From contig NZ_JARFYN010000019.1 of NCBI RefSeq assembly GCF_030272695.1, positions 41,424-105,423 of the forward strand: DNA of 64,000 nucleotides, given 5' to 3'. Shown piece by piece: positions 27,193-36,182 of the stretch (within the stretch, counting starts at the first letter, position 1; each line of letters starts with the position of its first letter). The notes beneath the pieces are model-generated. The model worked only from the letters and a program-made list of their open reading frames with translations. It was not told the origin of the DNA and made no database searches. The stretch is from Martinezella calliandrae. Lineage in GTDB: Bacteria > Pseudomonadota > Alphaproteobacteria > Rhizobiales > Rhizobiaceae. The translations under genes and the position numbers were made by a program.

Positions 27193-27684
27193 TTAGCGGT
27201 ACGGCGAGTCCATCGCGATATTGCGCGCGATTTCACGCTCCCAGCGGTCGCCATTTTCCAGAAGCCGCGCCTTGTCGAAGTAAAGCTCTTCGCGGGTTTC
27301 GGTAGCGAATTCGAAGTTCGGCCCTTCGACGATCGCATCGACCGGGCATGCTTCTTGGCAGAAGCCGCAATAGATGCACTTCACCATGTCGATGTCGTAG
27401 CGCACCGTGCGGCGGGTGCCATCGTTGCGGCGCGGCCCGGCTTCGATGGTGATGGCCTGAGCAGGACAGATGGCTTCGCAGAGCTTGCAGGCGATGCAGC
27501 GCTCTTCACCATTCGGATAGCGCCGCAGCGCATGTTCACCGCGGAAGCGCGGGCTGACCGGCCCCTTTTCGAAGGGATAATTGATCGTCGCCTTCTGCTT
27601 GAAGAAGTAGCGCATCGACAGAAAGAATGCGCCGACGAATTCCTTGAGGAACAGCGAGCTGACGGCGTTGGAAATTCCGGCCAT
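27193..27684 (-). CDS. nuoI: NADH-quinone oxidoreductase subunit I (two 4Fe-4S)
   Basis: A ferredoxin-like subunit that passes electrons to NuoB through clusters N6a and N6b. 163 residues with two C-x2-C-x2-C-x3-CP motifs (CIACKLCEAICP, CIYCGFCQEACP). The ATG at 27684 follows GGAGG by 6 nt; a TTG two codons upstream is in frame but unlikely. Confidence 0.95.
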   Translation of the reverse strand: MAGISNAVSSLFLKEFVGAFFLSMRYFFKQKATINYPFEKGPVSPRFRGEHALRRYPNGEERCIACKLCEAICPAQAITIEAGPRRNDGTRRTVRYDIDMVKCIYCGFCQEACPVDAIVEGPNFEFATETREELYFDKARLLENGDRWEREIARNIAMDSPYR

Positions 27685-27724
27685 CTTCAACCTCCAAATC
27701 TGCTTGAAGCGAGGATCGACATCA

Positions 27725-28768
27725 TCATGCCCATCCTGTCAGCTTCAGCACGAATGCAACGATAACGACCATCGCCAGCGACAGCGGCAGGAAGACCTTC
27801 CAGCCGAGGCGCATGAGCTGGTCGTAGCGGTAGCGCGGCACGAACGCCTTGACCATCGCGAACATGAAGAAGACGAGGCACGACTTCAGCAGGAACCAGA
27901 TGATGCCCGGGACCCAGTTCAGGATCCAGATATCGATCGGCGGCAGCCAGCCACCGAGGAAGAGGATCGTGGTCAGCGAGCACATCAGAACGACGGCGGC
28001 ATATTCGCCAAGCATGAACATCATATATGGCGAGGAGCCATATTCGACCATGAAGCCGGCAACAAGCTCCGATTCCGCTTCCGGAAGATCGAAAGGCGGA
28101 CGGTTCGTTTCAGCGAGGGCCGAAATGAAGAACACGATGAACATCGGGAACAGCGACAGCCAGTGCCAGTCGAGGAACGACGCCGGCAGGCCGAGCTTGG
28201 TGCCGAGGCCGGTCTGCTGCGACATGACGATATCGGTCAGGTTCAGCGAGCCGACGCAAAGCAGCACTGTGACGATGACGAAGCCGATCGAGACTTCATA
28301 GGACACCATCTGCGCGGCTGAACGCAGCGCGCCGAGGAACGGATACTTCGAGTTCGAAGCCCAGCCCCCCATGATGATGCCGTACACTTCAAGCGACGAG
28401 ATCGCCAGAATGTAGAGGATGCCGACATTGATGTCGGCGATGACCCAGCCATGCGCCACCGGCACGACAGCCCAGGTGGAGAGCGCCAGAACCACGGAAA
28501 CGAGTGGGGCCAGCAAAAAGACGGTCTTGTTGGCGCCGGCCGGGATGATCGGCTCCTTGACCATGAACTTCAGAAGGTCAGCGAAGGACTGGAATAGGCC
28601 GAAAGGACCGACGACGTTCGGGCCACGGCGCAGCTGAACCGCTGCCCAGATCTTGCGGTCGGCAAGAAGGATGTAGGCGATGAAGATCAGCAGGCAAACG
28701 AGGAGCAGCAGGGACTGACCGATGATAATCAGCGCCGGCCAAAGATAGGTCGAAACGAATGAATCCAT
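27725..28768 (-). CDS. nuoH: NADH-quinone oxidoreductase subunit H
   Basis: The 347-residue quinone-chamber subunit joining the two arms. Eight hydrophobic helices, the conserved loop LAETNRPPFDLPEAESELVAG, and the Arg-rich RRGPNVVGPFGLFQ near residue 45. It lies 12 bp after nuoG. Confidence 0.95.
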   Translation of the reverse strand: MDSFVSTYLWPALIIIGQSLLLLVCLLIFIAYILLADRKIWAAVQLRRGPNVVGPFGLFQSFADLLKFMVKEPIIPAGANKTVFLLAPLVSVVLALSTWAVVPVAHGWVIADINVGILYILAISSLEVYGIIMGGWASNSKYPFLGALRSAAQMVSYEVSIGFVIVTVLLCVGSLNLTDIVMSQQTGLGTKLGLPASFLDWHWLSLFPMFIVFFISALAETNRPPFDLPEAESELVAGFMVEYGSSPYMMFMLGEYAAVVLMCSLTTILFLGGWLPPIDIWILNWVPGIIWFLLKSCLVFFMFAMVKAFVPRYRYDQLMRLGWKVFLPLSLAMVVIVAFVLKLTGWA

Positions 28769-28780
28769 AGTCCTTTGCCC

Positions 28781-30862
28781 TTACTCTGCCGCAGCCTGGA
28801 AATTGTTGCGGGCCAATGCCGAGCACTCCGCCATGACGGCAGAGGCACGCGCTATCGGGTTCGTCAAATAGAAGTCTTTGATCGGCGAAGCAAACCCGGA
28901 TTTTGTCATCGCGCCGGCTTTTTTCGCGAGTGCGACAATTTGGGCGCTATCGCCTTCGGCGATCTCGTCAATGCCTGCGAAATGCGGGAAAGCAGCATAG
29001 AGCTTGGCACGCAATTCTCTCAACGAATCAAAGGGAAGCTTCTTGCCGAGCACGTCGGAAAGGGCACGAATGATGGCCCAGTCCTCGCGCGCGTCGCCCG
29101 GCGCGAAGCCAGCACGGTTGCCCATCTGAACTCGGCCTTCGGTGTTGACCCAGGTGCCCGACTTCTCGGTGTAGGTGGCGGCCGGCAGGATAACGTCGGC
29201 AATGTGCGCGCCGTTGTCGCCATGCGAGCCGATATAGACGGTGAACTTCGCGCCCTTGCGGCTGAAGTCCAGCTCGTCGGCACCGAGCAGGAAGAGAACG
29301 TCCATCGACGAGAGCATCGCGGCAGCATTGACGCCCTTTGCGCCCGGCACAAAGCCGAGGTCGAGGCCGCCAACACGGGAAGCCGCGGTGTGCAACACGG
29401 CAAAGCCGTTCCAACCGTCCTTCACGACGCCGACAGCGGCGGCGAGCTTGGCGGCATTCGCAAGCACCTCAGCACCGTCTTCGCGAATAAGCGCGCCCTG
29501 GCCGATGATGATCATCGGCTTTTCCGCGTTCTTAAGAACATCGGCAAAGCCGTGCGTTCCGCCGACGACATCGGCCAGCGTATCCGGACCGGCGCCGAGA
29601 TAATCATAGGAGTAACGCAGGTCGGCATGTTCGCCGATCACGCCGATCGGGAACTTGCCGCGGCGCCAGCGCTTGCGGATTCTTGAGTTCAACACGGCCG
29701 CTTCGAAGCGCGGGTTGGCACCGATGATCAGCAGCGCATCGGCGGCTTCGATGCCCTCGATGCTCGGGTTGAAGATGTAGCTTGCGCGGCCTAGCGACGG
29801 ATCAAGCGCCGTCCCGTCCTGGCGACAGTCGAGATTTTCTGATCCCAGCGACTTCAGTAGTTCGGAGAGCGCGTACATCTCTTCGACAGAAGCGAGGTCG
29901 CCGGCAATCGCACCGATCCTGTCGCCGCTGGTGGCGGCAACCGCGGACTTGATGGCGGTAAAGGCGTCGCTCCAAGTCGAAGCCTGCAGGCGTCCGTCCT
30001 TGCGGACATAGGGCTTGTCGAGGCGCTGCGTCTTCAGACCGTCCCAGATGAAGCGGGTCTTGTCGGAGATCCATTCTTCATTGATCTGCTCGTTGACGCG
30101 CGGCAGGACGCGCATGACTTCGCGCCCGCGGGTATCGACGCGGATGGCCGAGCCAAGCGCGTCCATGACGTCGATCGATTCGGTCTTGTTCAGCTCCCAC
30201 GGACGGGCCGTGAACGCGAAGGGCTTCGAGGTCAGCGCGCCGACCGGGCAAAGGTCGACGACGTTGCCCTGTAGCTCGGAGGTCATCGCCTGCTCGAGAT
30301 AGGTGGTGATTTCCGCATCTTCACCGCGGCCGATCAGGCCGAGTTCGGAAATGCCGGCGACTTCCGTCGTGAAGCGGACGCAGCGCGTGCAGTGGATGCA
30401 GCGGTTCATCACGGTCTTGACGAGCGGACCGATATATTTGTCCTCGACGGCGCGCTTGTCTTCCTGATAGCGCGAACTATCGATGCCGAAGGCCATCGCC
30501 TGGTCCTGAAGGTCGCATTCGCCGCCCTGGTCGCAGATCGGGCAATCCAGCGGATGGTTGATCAGCAGGAACTCCATTACGCCCTCGCGGGCCTTCTTGA
30601 CCATCGGCGTATTGGTGAAGACTTCCGGAAGCTCGCCGTTCGGGCCGCCGCGGATGTCGCGCACGCCCATGGCGCAGGAGGCCTGCGGCTTCGGCGGGCC
30701 TCCCTTCACCTCGACGAGGCACATGCGGCAATTGCCGGCCACCGACAACCGTTCATGGAAGCAGAAGCGCGGGACTTCGGCGCCGGCTTCCTCGCACGCC
30801 TGGATAAGCGTGTAGTGATCCGGAACTTCGATCTCTTTACCGTCAATCTTCAGTTTTGCCAT
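28781..30862 (-). CDS. nuoG: NADH-quinone oxidoreductase subunit G
   Basis: The large Fe-S subunit. 693 residues: N-terminal 2Fe-2S ferredoxin domain (RFCFHE, CRMCLVEV), His/Cys cluster region with CPICDQGGECDLQDQ, a 4Fe-4S motif (CIHCTRCVRF, CPVGAL) and a molybdopterin-oxidoreductase-like C-terminus without a cofactor role. Normal length for alphaproteobacteria. Confidence 0.95.
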   Translation of the reverse strand: MAKLKIDGKEIEVPDHYTLIQACEEAGAEVPRFCFHERLSVAGNCRMCLVEVKGGPPKPQASCAMGVRDIRGGPNGELPEVFTNTPMVKKAREGVMEFLLINHPLDCPICDQGGECDLQDQAMAFGIDSSRYQEDKRAVEDKYIGPLVKTVMNRCIHCTRCVRFTTEVAGISELGLIGRGEDAEITTYLEQAMTSELQGNVVDLCPVGALTSKPFAFTARPWELNKTESIDVMDALGSAIRVDTRGREVMRVLPRVNEQINEEWISDKTRFIWDGLKTQRLDKPYVRKDGRLQASTWSDAFTAIKSAVAATSGDRIGAIAGDLASVEEMYALSELLKSLGSENLDCRQDGTALDPSLGRASYIFNPSIEGIEAADALLIIGANPRFEAAVLNSRIRKRWRRGKFPIGVIGEHADLRYSYDYLGAGPDTLADVVGGTHGFADVLKNAEKPMIIIGQGALIREDGAEVLANAAKLAAAVGVVKDGWNGFAVLHTAASRVGGLDLGFVPGAKGVNAAAMLSSMDVLFLLGADELDFSRKGAKFTVYIGSHGDNGAHIADVILPAATYTEKSGTWVNTEGRVQMGNRAGFAPGDAREDWAIIRALSDVLGKKLPFDSLRELRAKLYAAFPHFAGIDEIAEGDSAQIVALAKKAGAMTKSGFASPIKDFYLTNPIARASAVMAECSALARNNFQAAAE

Positions 30863-30914
30863 CGTCCACTCAGTCCTATCTCACGTCTGCCGCCGAACCT
30901 GGCCTCAGACAATT

Positions 30915-31073
30915 TCATGACCGCAATACCGTCTCGCCAGCGGCACGGCATTTCAGCCGTGTGGCACCGGTTTTGCTCACAATCACCTTTGCCGAACCTT
31001 GCCCCCACAAGATCGGCACCCCGGCTGAAACGTCGCGGGCCGCGCCCGCAACATGCTCACCGCTCAATTTCAC
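30915..31073 (-). CDS. Possible small gene between the HHH gene and nuoG
   Basis: A GTG-started 52-codon frame ends 52 bp before nuoG. The sequence (ILWGQGSAKVIVSKTGATR, KCRAAGE) has protein-like composition, but it has no good ribosome site and only modest GC3 bias. The frame stays open upstream into the HHH gene without an ATG. I recognise no family. It may be a real small Complex I-linked gene or just an open frame in the 248-bp gap. Confidence 0.25.
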   Translation of the reverse strand: MKLSGEHVAGAARDVSAGVPILWGQGSAKVIVSKTGATRLKCRAAGETVLRS

Positions 31074-31110
31074 GCTCTTCGGCAGCTTGCGGCATAGCCG
31101 AAGAAAATCC

Positions 31111-31824
31111 TCAGCCCCGGCCCTTTGGCCGGAGCGCTTTTGCCTGGCCGACCCAGTCGTCACGACGGATACGACCGTCGAAACCGAGCTCCGAATCGAT
31201 CCGTTCGATATCCGCCTCACTCCAGGCAGCGATATCGACAAAGCGCTGAATGCCGCGCCCGTTCAGAACCTGCTCGAGCTTCGGACCGATGCCCGATATC
31301 CGCTTCAAGTCATCCGCCTTAGCGGCCGCCTTGCGGCTGCGCGCCGGCGCCGCCGCCGGCTTTGTCGCGACCGGCTCCGCAGCAACGGCTTTGGCACTGG
31401 TCCTGGCTTTGGCCGGCGCCTTCGCCGGCGCTGCTTTCGCGGCGACCCGCTTCGGCTCGACCTTCTTCACCTCAGCCGGCTTGGCAGCGGGCGATGCCGT
31501 CACCGGCTTTGGCTCCTCGGTCCCGTCACTCTTTGCCGCCGGCTCAGGCGCAGCTGCCCCATTGTTTTCCTCGTCGAACGCGACAGCGAGCTTGTTGGTC
31601 GCCTCGACCGCGCCTTGCAGCGCGCCGAAGAACGCGCCCGCCATCTGCGAGGAGAAGCCGAACCCAATCGCGGTCGCGGCGGCAAAGGCAGCAGCCGGAT
31701 GCGACATCAACGGATGGATCGGCAAGGTAGGCGAATTCCGCAGCATGTCCGCAGCAATACGGGTGAGATCAGCCGACATATCGTCCGCTCCGCTATTCTG
31801 CTTGGTATCTGTGGTCTTCGCCAT
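31111..31824 (-). CDS. Helix-hairpin-helix protein in the nuo operon
   Basis: A 237-residue protein between nuoF and nuoG. N-terminal part: a hydrophobic segment (PAAAFAAATAIGFGFSSQMAGAFFGAL) of phasin-like character; middle: a Lys/Ala/Pro-rich low-complexity linker; C-terminus: a helix-hairpin-helix domain (DLKRISGIGPKLEQVLNGRG, then FVDIAAWSEADIERID and DWVGQAKAL). This HHH domain occurs in alphaproteobacteria as a separate gene or fused to NuoE, and is often annotated as a Complex I or nuclease-like protein without proof. It starts 8 bp after nuoF. Confidence 0.8.
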   Translation of the reverse strand: MAKTTDTKQNSGADDMSADLTRIAADMLRNSPTLPIHPLMSHPAAAFAAATAIGFGFSSQMAGAFFGALQGAVEATNKLAVAFDEENNGAAAPEPAAKSDGTEEPKPVTASPAAKPAEVKKVEPKRVAAKAAPAKAPAKARTSAKAVAAEPVATKPAAAPARSRKAAAKADDLKRISGIGPKLEQVLNGRGIQRFVDIAAWSEADIERIDSELGFDGRIRRDDWVGQAKALRPKGRG

Positions 31825-31832
31825 GATCGTCC

Positions 31833-33137
31833 TTACTCGGCCGCTTCCAGCACCGCGCCGTGGCTCGTCGCATTGGCCGTATATTGGTCGATGCGTTTTT
31901 CGATTTCCGGGCGGAAGTTGCGGATCAGGCCCTGTACCGGCCATGCGGCGGCGTCGCCGAGCGCACAGATGGTATGACCTTCGATCTGCTTCGTCACCTG
32001 GAACAGCATGTCGATTTCGCGCTTCTGCGCATTGCCCCGGGCCATGCGCTCCAGCACGCGCCACATCCAGCCCGTGCCTTCGCGGCACGGCGTGCATTGG
32101 CCGCAGCTTTCGTGCTTGAAGAAGGCCGAGATACGGGCAATCGCCTTGATGATATCCGTCGACTTGTCCATGACGATCGCAGCCGCGGTACCGAAGGACG
32201 ATTTGACTTCGCGCAGGCCGTCGAAATCCATCGGGCAGTCGATGATGTCCGCTGCCGGAACAACCGGGCACGACGCGCCGCCGGGGATGACGGCAAGCAG
32301 ATTGTCCCAGCCACCGCGAATGCCGCCGGCGTGCTTTTCAATCAATTCGCGGAAGCTGATGCCCATCGCCTCTTCGACCGTGCACGGACGATTGACGTGA
32401 CCGGAAATCATGAACAGCTTGGTGCCGACATTGTTCGGACGGCCGAAGGAGGAGAACCAGCTGGCGCCGCGGCGCAGGATCGTCGGGGCAACGGCGATCG
32501 ACTCGACGTTGTTGACGGTGGTCGGGCAGCCATAGAGACCCATGTTGGCCGGGAACGGCGGCTTCAGGCGCGGCTGGCCCTTCTTGCCTTCCAAGCTTTC
32601 GAGCAGCGCGGTTTCTTCGCCGCAGATATAAGCGCCGGCGCCGTGATGAACAAAAACGTCAAAGTCCCACCCGAGCTTGTTGTTTTTGCCCAGAAGTCCA
32701 GCATCGTAGCATTCGTCGATCGCCGCCTGCAGGGCTTCGCGCTCGCGCATGTATTCGCCGCGAACATAGATGTAGGCGGTGTGAGCGCCCATGGCGAAGC
32801 CGGCGACAACGCAGCCTTCGATCAGCGTATGCGGATCGTGGCGCATAATATCGCGGTCCTTGCAGGTGCCTGGCTCGGACTCGTCGGCGTTGACGACGAG
32901 ATAGTGCGGACGGCCATCGCTTTCCTTCGGCATGAAGGACCACTTCAGACCGGTCGGGAAGCCTGCGCCACCACGACCGCGAAGGCCGGAAGCCTTCATC
33001 TCGTTGACGATCCAGTCCCGGCCCTTTTCGAGGATCTGCTTGGTGCCGTCCCAGTGGCCGCGCGCCATCGCGCCTTTCAGGGACTTGTCCTTGAGACCGT
33101 AAATATTGGTAAAGATGCGATCCTGATCCTGTAACAT
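31833..33137 (-). CDS. nuoF: NADH-quinone oxidoreductase subunit F (NADH, FMN site)
   Basis: Binds NADH and FMN and carries cluster N3. 434 residues: GRGGAGFPTGLKW and GAGAYICGEETALLESLEG form the FMN/NADH site, and ESCGQCTPCREG holds the 4Fe-4S ligands. It lies 10 bp after nuoE. Confidence 0.95.
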   Translation of the reverse strand: MLQDQDRIFTNIYGLKDKSLKGAMARGHWDGTKQILEKGRDWIVNEMKASGLRGRGGAGFPTGLKWSFMPKESDGRPHYLVVNADESEPGTCKDRDIMRHDPHTLIEGCVVAGFAMGAHTAYIYVRGEYMREREALQAAIDECYDAGLLGKNNKLGWDFDVFVHHGAGAYICGEETALLESLEGKKGQPRLKPPFPANMGLYGCPTTVNNVESIAVAPTILRRGASWFSSFGRPNNVGTKLFMISGHVNRPCTVEEAMGISFRELIEKHAGGIRGGWDNLLAVIPGGASCPVVPAADIIDCPMDFDGLREVKSSFGTAAAIVMDKSTDIIKAIARISAFFKHESCGQCTPCREGTGWMWRVLERMARGNAQKREIDMLFQVTKQIEGHTICALGDAAAWPVQGLIRNFRPEIEKRIDQYTANATSHGAVLEAAE

Positions 33138-33147
33138 ACCTTACCTC

Positions 33148-33972
33148 TTACTCAGCCTTGTCGCCGACAGCCGTATTGTCTTCTTTGGCCGGAGCCGCCT
33201 TCGGATGCTCTGCGGGCAGCACGGTTTCGCCGTCGGCTGGGCTCTTCAGCGCCGGGTTGGTCTCAGCATCGCCACTGACGGGCCTTGCTGCCTCGGATGG
33301 CGGTAGAGCGACCGTTTCGGCGACGACCTTAACACCAGACTTCTTCTTCGTCGCCGGCTTCGGCGAATCCCTTAGCGAAGTCAAACCGCCTTCCGGCGCG
33401 GAGAAAATACGATCGATCTGCGGACCGGTCGGGACTTCGCTGCCCTTGCCTGCGACGAATGCATCGATGATCTCTTCGAGACGTTCCGGCGTCAGATCCT
33501 CATAGGTATCCTTGCCGATCACGACCATCGGTGCGTTGACGCAAGCGCCCTGACATTCAACCTCTTCCCAGGAGAGCGTGCCTTCGGCATTGCGCTCCAG
33601 TGCGTGGCCGGCGATCCGGCTCTTACAGACCTTCACCAGGCCTTCGGCGCCGCGCAACATGCAGGGGGTCGTGCCGCAAACCTGGATATGAGCGCGGCTG
33701 CCGACCGGATGCAGTTGAAACTGCGTGTAGAAGGTGGCGACCTCGAGCGCGCGGATATAGGCCATGTCAAGCATATCGGCGATCTTTTCGATGGCCGCCT
33801 TGGTGACCCATCCGTCCTGCTCCTGCGCGCGCATCATCAGCGGGATGATCGCGGATTGTTGGCGGCCCTCGGGATATTTCTTGATCGTCTTTTCCGCCCA
33901 AGCCGCGTTCTCCTGGTTAAAGGCGAATGCGGCAGGCTGGAATTGATCTTCGGCTAGTCGACGAACGGACAT
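33148..33972 (-). CDS. nuoE: NADH-quinone oxidoreductase subunit E with C-terminal extension
   Basis: Thioredoxin-like subunit with 2Fe-2S cluster N1a. The first 190 of 274 residues are the canonical domain with ligands C-x4-C (CGTTPC) and C-x3-C (CQGAC). The last 80 residues are a Pro/Ala/Lys/Glu-rich tail with no fold I recognise, larger than in E. coli NuoE (166 aa) and typical of rhizobia. Confidence 0.93.
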   Translation of the reverse strand: MSVRRLAEDQFQPAAFAFNQENAAWAEKTIKKYPEGRQQSAIIPLMMRAQEQDGWVTKAAIEKIADMLDMAYIRALEVATFYTQFQLHPVGSRAHIQVCGTTPCMLRGAEGLVKVCKSRIAGHALERNAEGTLSWEEVECQGACVNAPMVVIGKDTYEDLTPERLEEIIDAFVAGKGSEVPTGPQIDRIFSAPEGGLTSLRDSPKPATKKKSGVKVVAETVALPPSEAARPVSGDAETNPALKSPADGETVLPAEHPKAAPAKEDNTAVGDKAE

Positions 33973-33987
33973 CTTTCACGCCTTATC

Positions 33988-34305
33988 TCAGTTTAAGGAC
34001 CCACACCGCGTATCCGTCAGAGACGAAAATTCGCAGGCATAGGCCGACTGGTCTTTCTGCATAAACACAACGAATTTACCGCCATTCGGTACAGCGGCCT
34101 TTATTTCATAGCCGCGTGACACGAGATCGGCCATGGTCGATGTCGCGCTCTGCGAGGCTGTATTCCCACTCTTGGCACTATTCGAGCTTTTCACATTCGA
34201 ACCTTGCACAGAGATGCTGGGCAACGCCTGCGTCTTTCCTACCTGCTGAGCCGAAGCTCCGGAAGCAACGAGAACCGCAGCAACGATGACCGGCCAAAGC
34301 TGCAT
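33988..34305 (-). CDS. Small secreted protein inside the nuo operon
   Basis: A 105-residue protein with a signal peptide (VIVAAVLVASGASA, cleavage about residue 19), a Ser/Asn-rich spacer (SNVKSSNSAKSGNTASQS) and a C-terminal segment with two Cys (YACEF and TRCGS). Its ATG shares one base with the nuoD stop (TGATG), so translation is coupled to nuoD, yet it should be exported to the periplasm. Function unknown. Confidence 0.75.
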   Translation of the reverse strand: MQLWPVIVAAVLVASGASAQQVGKTQALPSISVQGSNVKSSNSAKSGNTASQSATSTMADLVSRGYEIKAAVPNGGKFVVFMQKDQSAYACEFSSLTDTRCGSLN

Positions 34306-35495
34306 CAGCGATCCACCTCACCGAATACGATGTCGAGCGAACCGAGCACGGCCGCGACGTCGGCAAGCAAATGGCCGCGGCACATGAAATCCATCGCCTG
34401 CAGATGCGCATAGCCCGGAGCACGGATCTTGCAGCGATACGGCTTGTTCGAACCGTCGGAGACGAGATAGACGCCGAACTCGCCCTTCGGCGCTTCGACG
34501 GCGGCATAAACCTCACCGGCCGGCACATGATAGCCTTCGGTGTAGAGCTTGAAGTGGTGGATCAGCGCTTCCATCGAGCGCTTCATCTCACCGCGCTTCG
34601 GCGGCACGACCTTACCGTCGAGCGAAGAGACCGGGCCAGTCTTGGCATCCCCGAGCAAGCGATTGACGCACTGCTTCATGATGCGGACGGACTGGCGCAT
34701 CTCGATCATGCGGATCAGATAACGATCGTAGCAGTCTCCGTTCTTGCCGATCGGAATGTCGAATTCGAGATCGGAGTAGCATTCATAGGGCTGCGCGCGG
34801 CGCAAATCCCACGCAGCACCCGAGCCGCGTACCATGACGCCCGAGAAGCCCCAGGCCCAACAGTCTTCTAGCGACACGACGCCGATATCGACGTTACGCT
34901 GCTTGAAAATGCGGTTGCCAGTGAGCAACTCGTCAATATCGTCAAGAGCCTTCAGGAAGGGATCGCACCAGTCGCCGATATCCTGCACCAGCTTTTCCGG
35001 CAAATCCTGGTGGACGCCGCCCGGACGGAAATAGGCGGCATGCATGCGCGAGCCCGAGGCGCGCTCGTAGAACACCATTAGCTTTTCGCGCTCTTCGAAG
35101 CCCCAGAGCGGCGGCGTCAGGGCCCCGACGTCCATGGCCTGCGTCGTCACGTTCAGTAGATGCGACAGGATGCGGCCGATTTCCGAATAGAGGACGCGGA
35201 TCAACTGGCCGCGAATCGGGATCTCGATGCCAAGCAGCTTTTCGACGGCCAGCGCATAGGCATGTTCCTGGTTCATCGGCGCCACATAATCGAGGCGGTC
35301 GAAATAAGGGACGGCCTGCAGATAGGTCTTCGTTTCGATCAGCTTTTCCGTGCCGCGATGCAGCAGGCCGATATGGGGATCGACGCGTTCCACAATTTCG
35401 CCGTCCAATTCGAGGACAAGACGCAATACGCCGTGCGCAGCCGGGTGCTGCGGACCGAAATTGATGTTGAAGTTGCGAACGTTGTGTTCTGTCAT
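34305..35495 (-). CDS. nuoD: NADH-quinone oxidoreductase subunit D
   Basis: The 396-residue 49-kDa-type subunit forming the quinone site with NuoB. Family signatures NFGPQHPAAHGVLRL near the N-terminus and RGSGAAWDLRRAQPYECY in the middle; C-terminus ends LGSLDIVFGEVDR. Confidence 0.95.
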   Translation of the reverse strand: MTEHNVRNFNINFGPQHPAAHGVLRLVLELDGEIVERVDPHIGLLHRGTEKLIETKTYLQAVPYFDRLDYVAPMNQEHAYALAVEKLLGIEIPIRGQLIRVLYSEIGRILSHLLNVTTQAMDVGALTPPLWGFEEREKLMVFYERASGSRMHAAYFRPGGVHQDLPEKLVQDIGDWCDPFLKALDDIDELLTGNRIFKQRNVDIGVVSLEDCWAWGFSGVMVRGSGAAWDLRRAQPYECYSDLEFDIPIGKNGDCYDRYLIRMIEMRQSVRIMKQCVNRLLGDAKTGPVSSLDGKVVPPKRGEMKRSMEALIHHFKLYTEGYHVPAGEVYAAVEAPKGEFGVYLVSDGSNKPYRCKIRAPGYAHLQAMDFMCRGHLLADVAAVLGSLDIVFGEVDR

Positions 35496-35561
35496 GGCGG
35501 CGATGCTCGCGTTTTCAGATCTTCAGAGAATGGCAGGCTTCGCCCGCCACACGCCACAAAA

Positions 35562-36164
35562 TTATGCCTTCGCCTTCTCATCGCCCGGTAGCACGTAGTC
35601 CGTGCCTTCCCAGGGGGACAAAAAGTCGAAGTTACGGAATTCCTGCTTCAACTCTACCGGCTCGTAGATGACCCGCTTGGCAGCGTCGTCATAACGGACT
35701 TCGACGAAACCGGTGGTCGGGAAATCCTTGCGCAGTGGATGGCCTTCGAAGCCATAGTCGGTCAGTAGGCGGCGCAGATCCGGGTGGCCGGTGAAGAGAA
35801 CGCCGTACATGTCCCAGGTTTCGCGCTCGAACCAATCGGCGCCCGGATAGACGCCGCAGGCGGAGGGAACCGGCTGATCTTCGGCGACCGGAACCTTGAC
35901 GCGGATGCGCAGGTTCTTCTTCGGCGAAAGCAAGTGATAGACGACGTCGAACCGATCGGGACGCTGCGGCCAGTCAACGCCGCAAATATCCGTCAGGTTG
36001 ACGAAACCGCATTTGGCATCATCGCGCAGGAACGTCAGCAGCGCGACCACGTTTGCGGCTGTTGTCGTCACGTTCAGTTCGCCATACTTGATTTCGAACG
36101 ACGAAATCAGGGCGCCGCGGACTTCCGTGAGATAGGTGGCGAGCTCGTTCAGGGCTTCACTCAT
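35562..36164 (-). CDS. nuoC: NADH-quinone oxidoreductase subunit C
   Basis: The 200-residue 30-kDa-type subunit of the hydrophilic arm. Signature WFERETWDMYGVLFTGHPDLRR and GFEGHPLRKDFPTTGFVE. It lies 18 bp after nuoB; the 66-bp gap to nuoD holds nothing notable. Confidence 0.95.
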   Translation of the reverse strand: MSEALNELATYLTEVRGALISSFEIKYGELNVTTTAANVVALLTFLRDDAKCGFVNLTDICGVDWPQRPDRFDVVYHLLSPKKNLRIRVKVPVAEDQPVPSACGVYPGADWFERETWDMYGVLFTGHPDLRRLLTDYGFEGHPLRKDFPTTGFVEVRYDDAAKRVIYEPVELKQEFRNFDFLSPWEGTDYVLPGDEKAKA

Positions 36165-36182
36165 ATTGCCTTGTCCCCTGCA

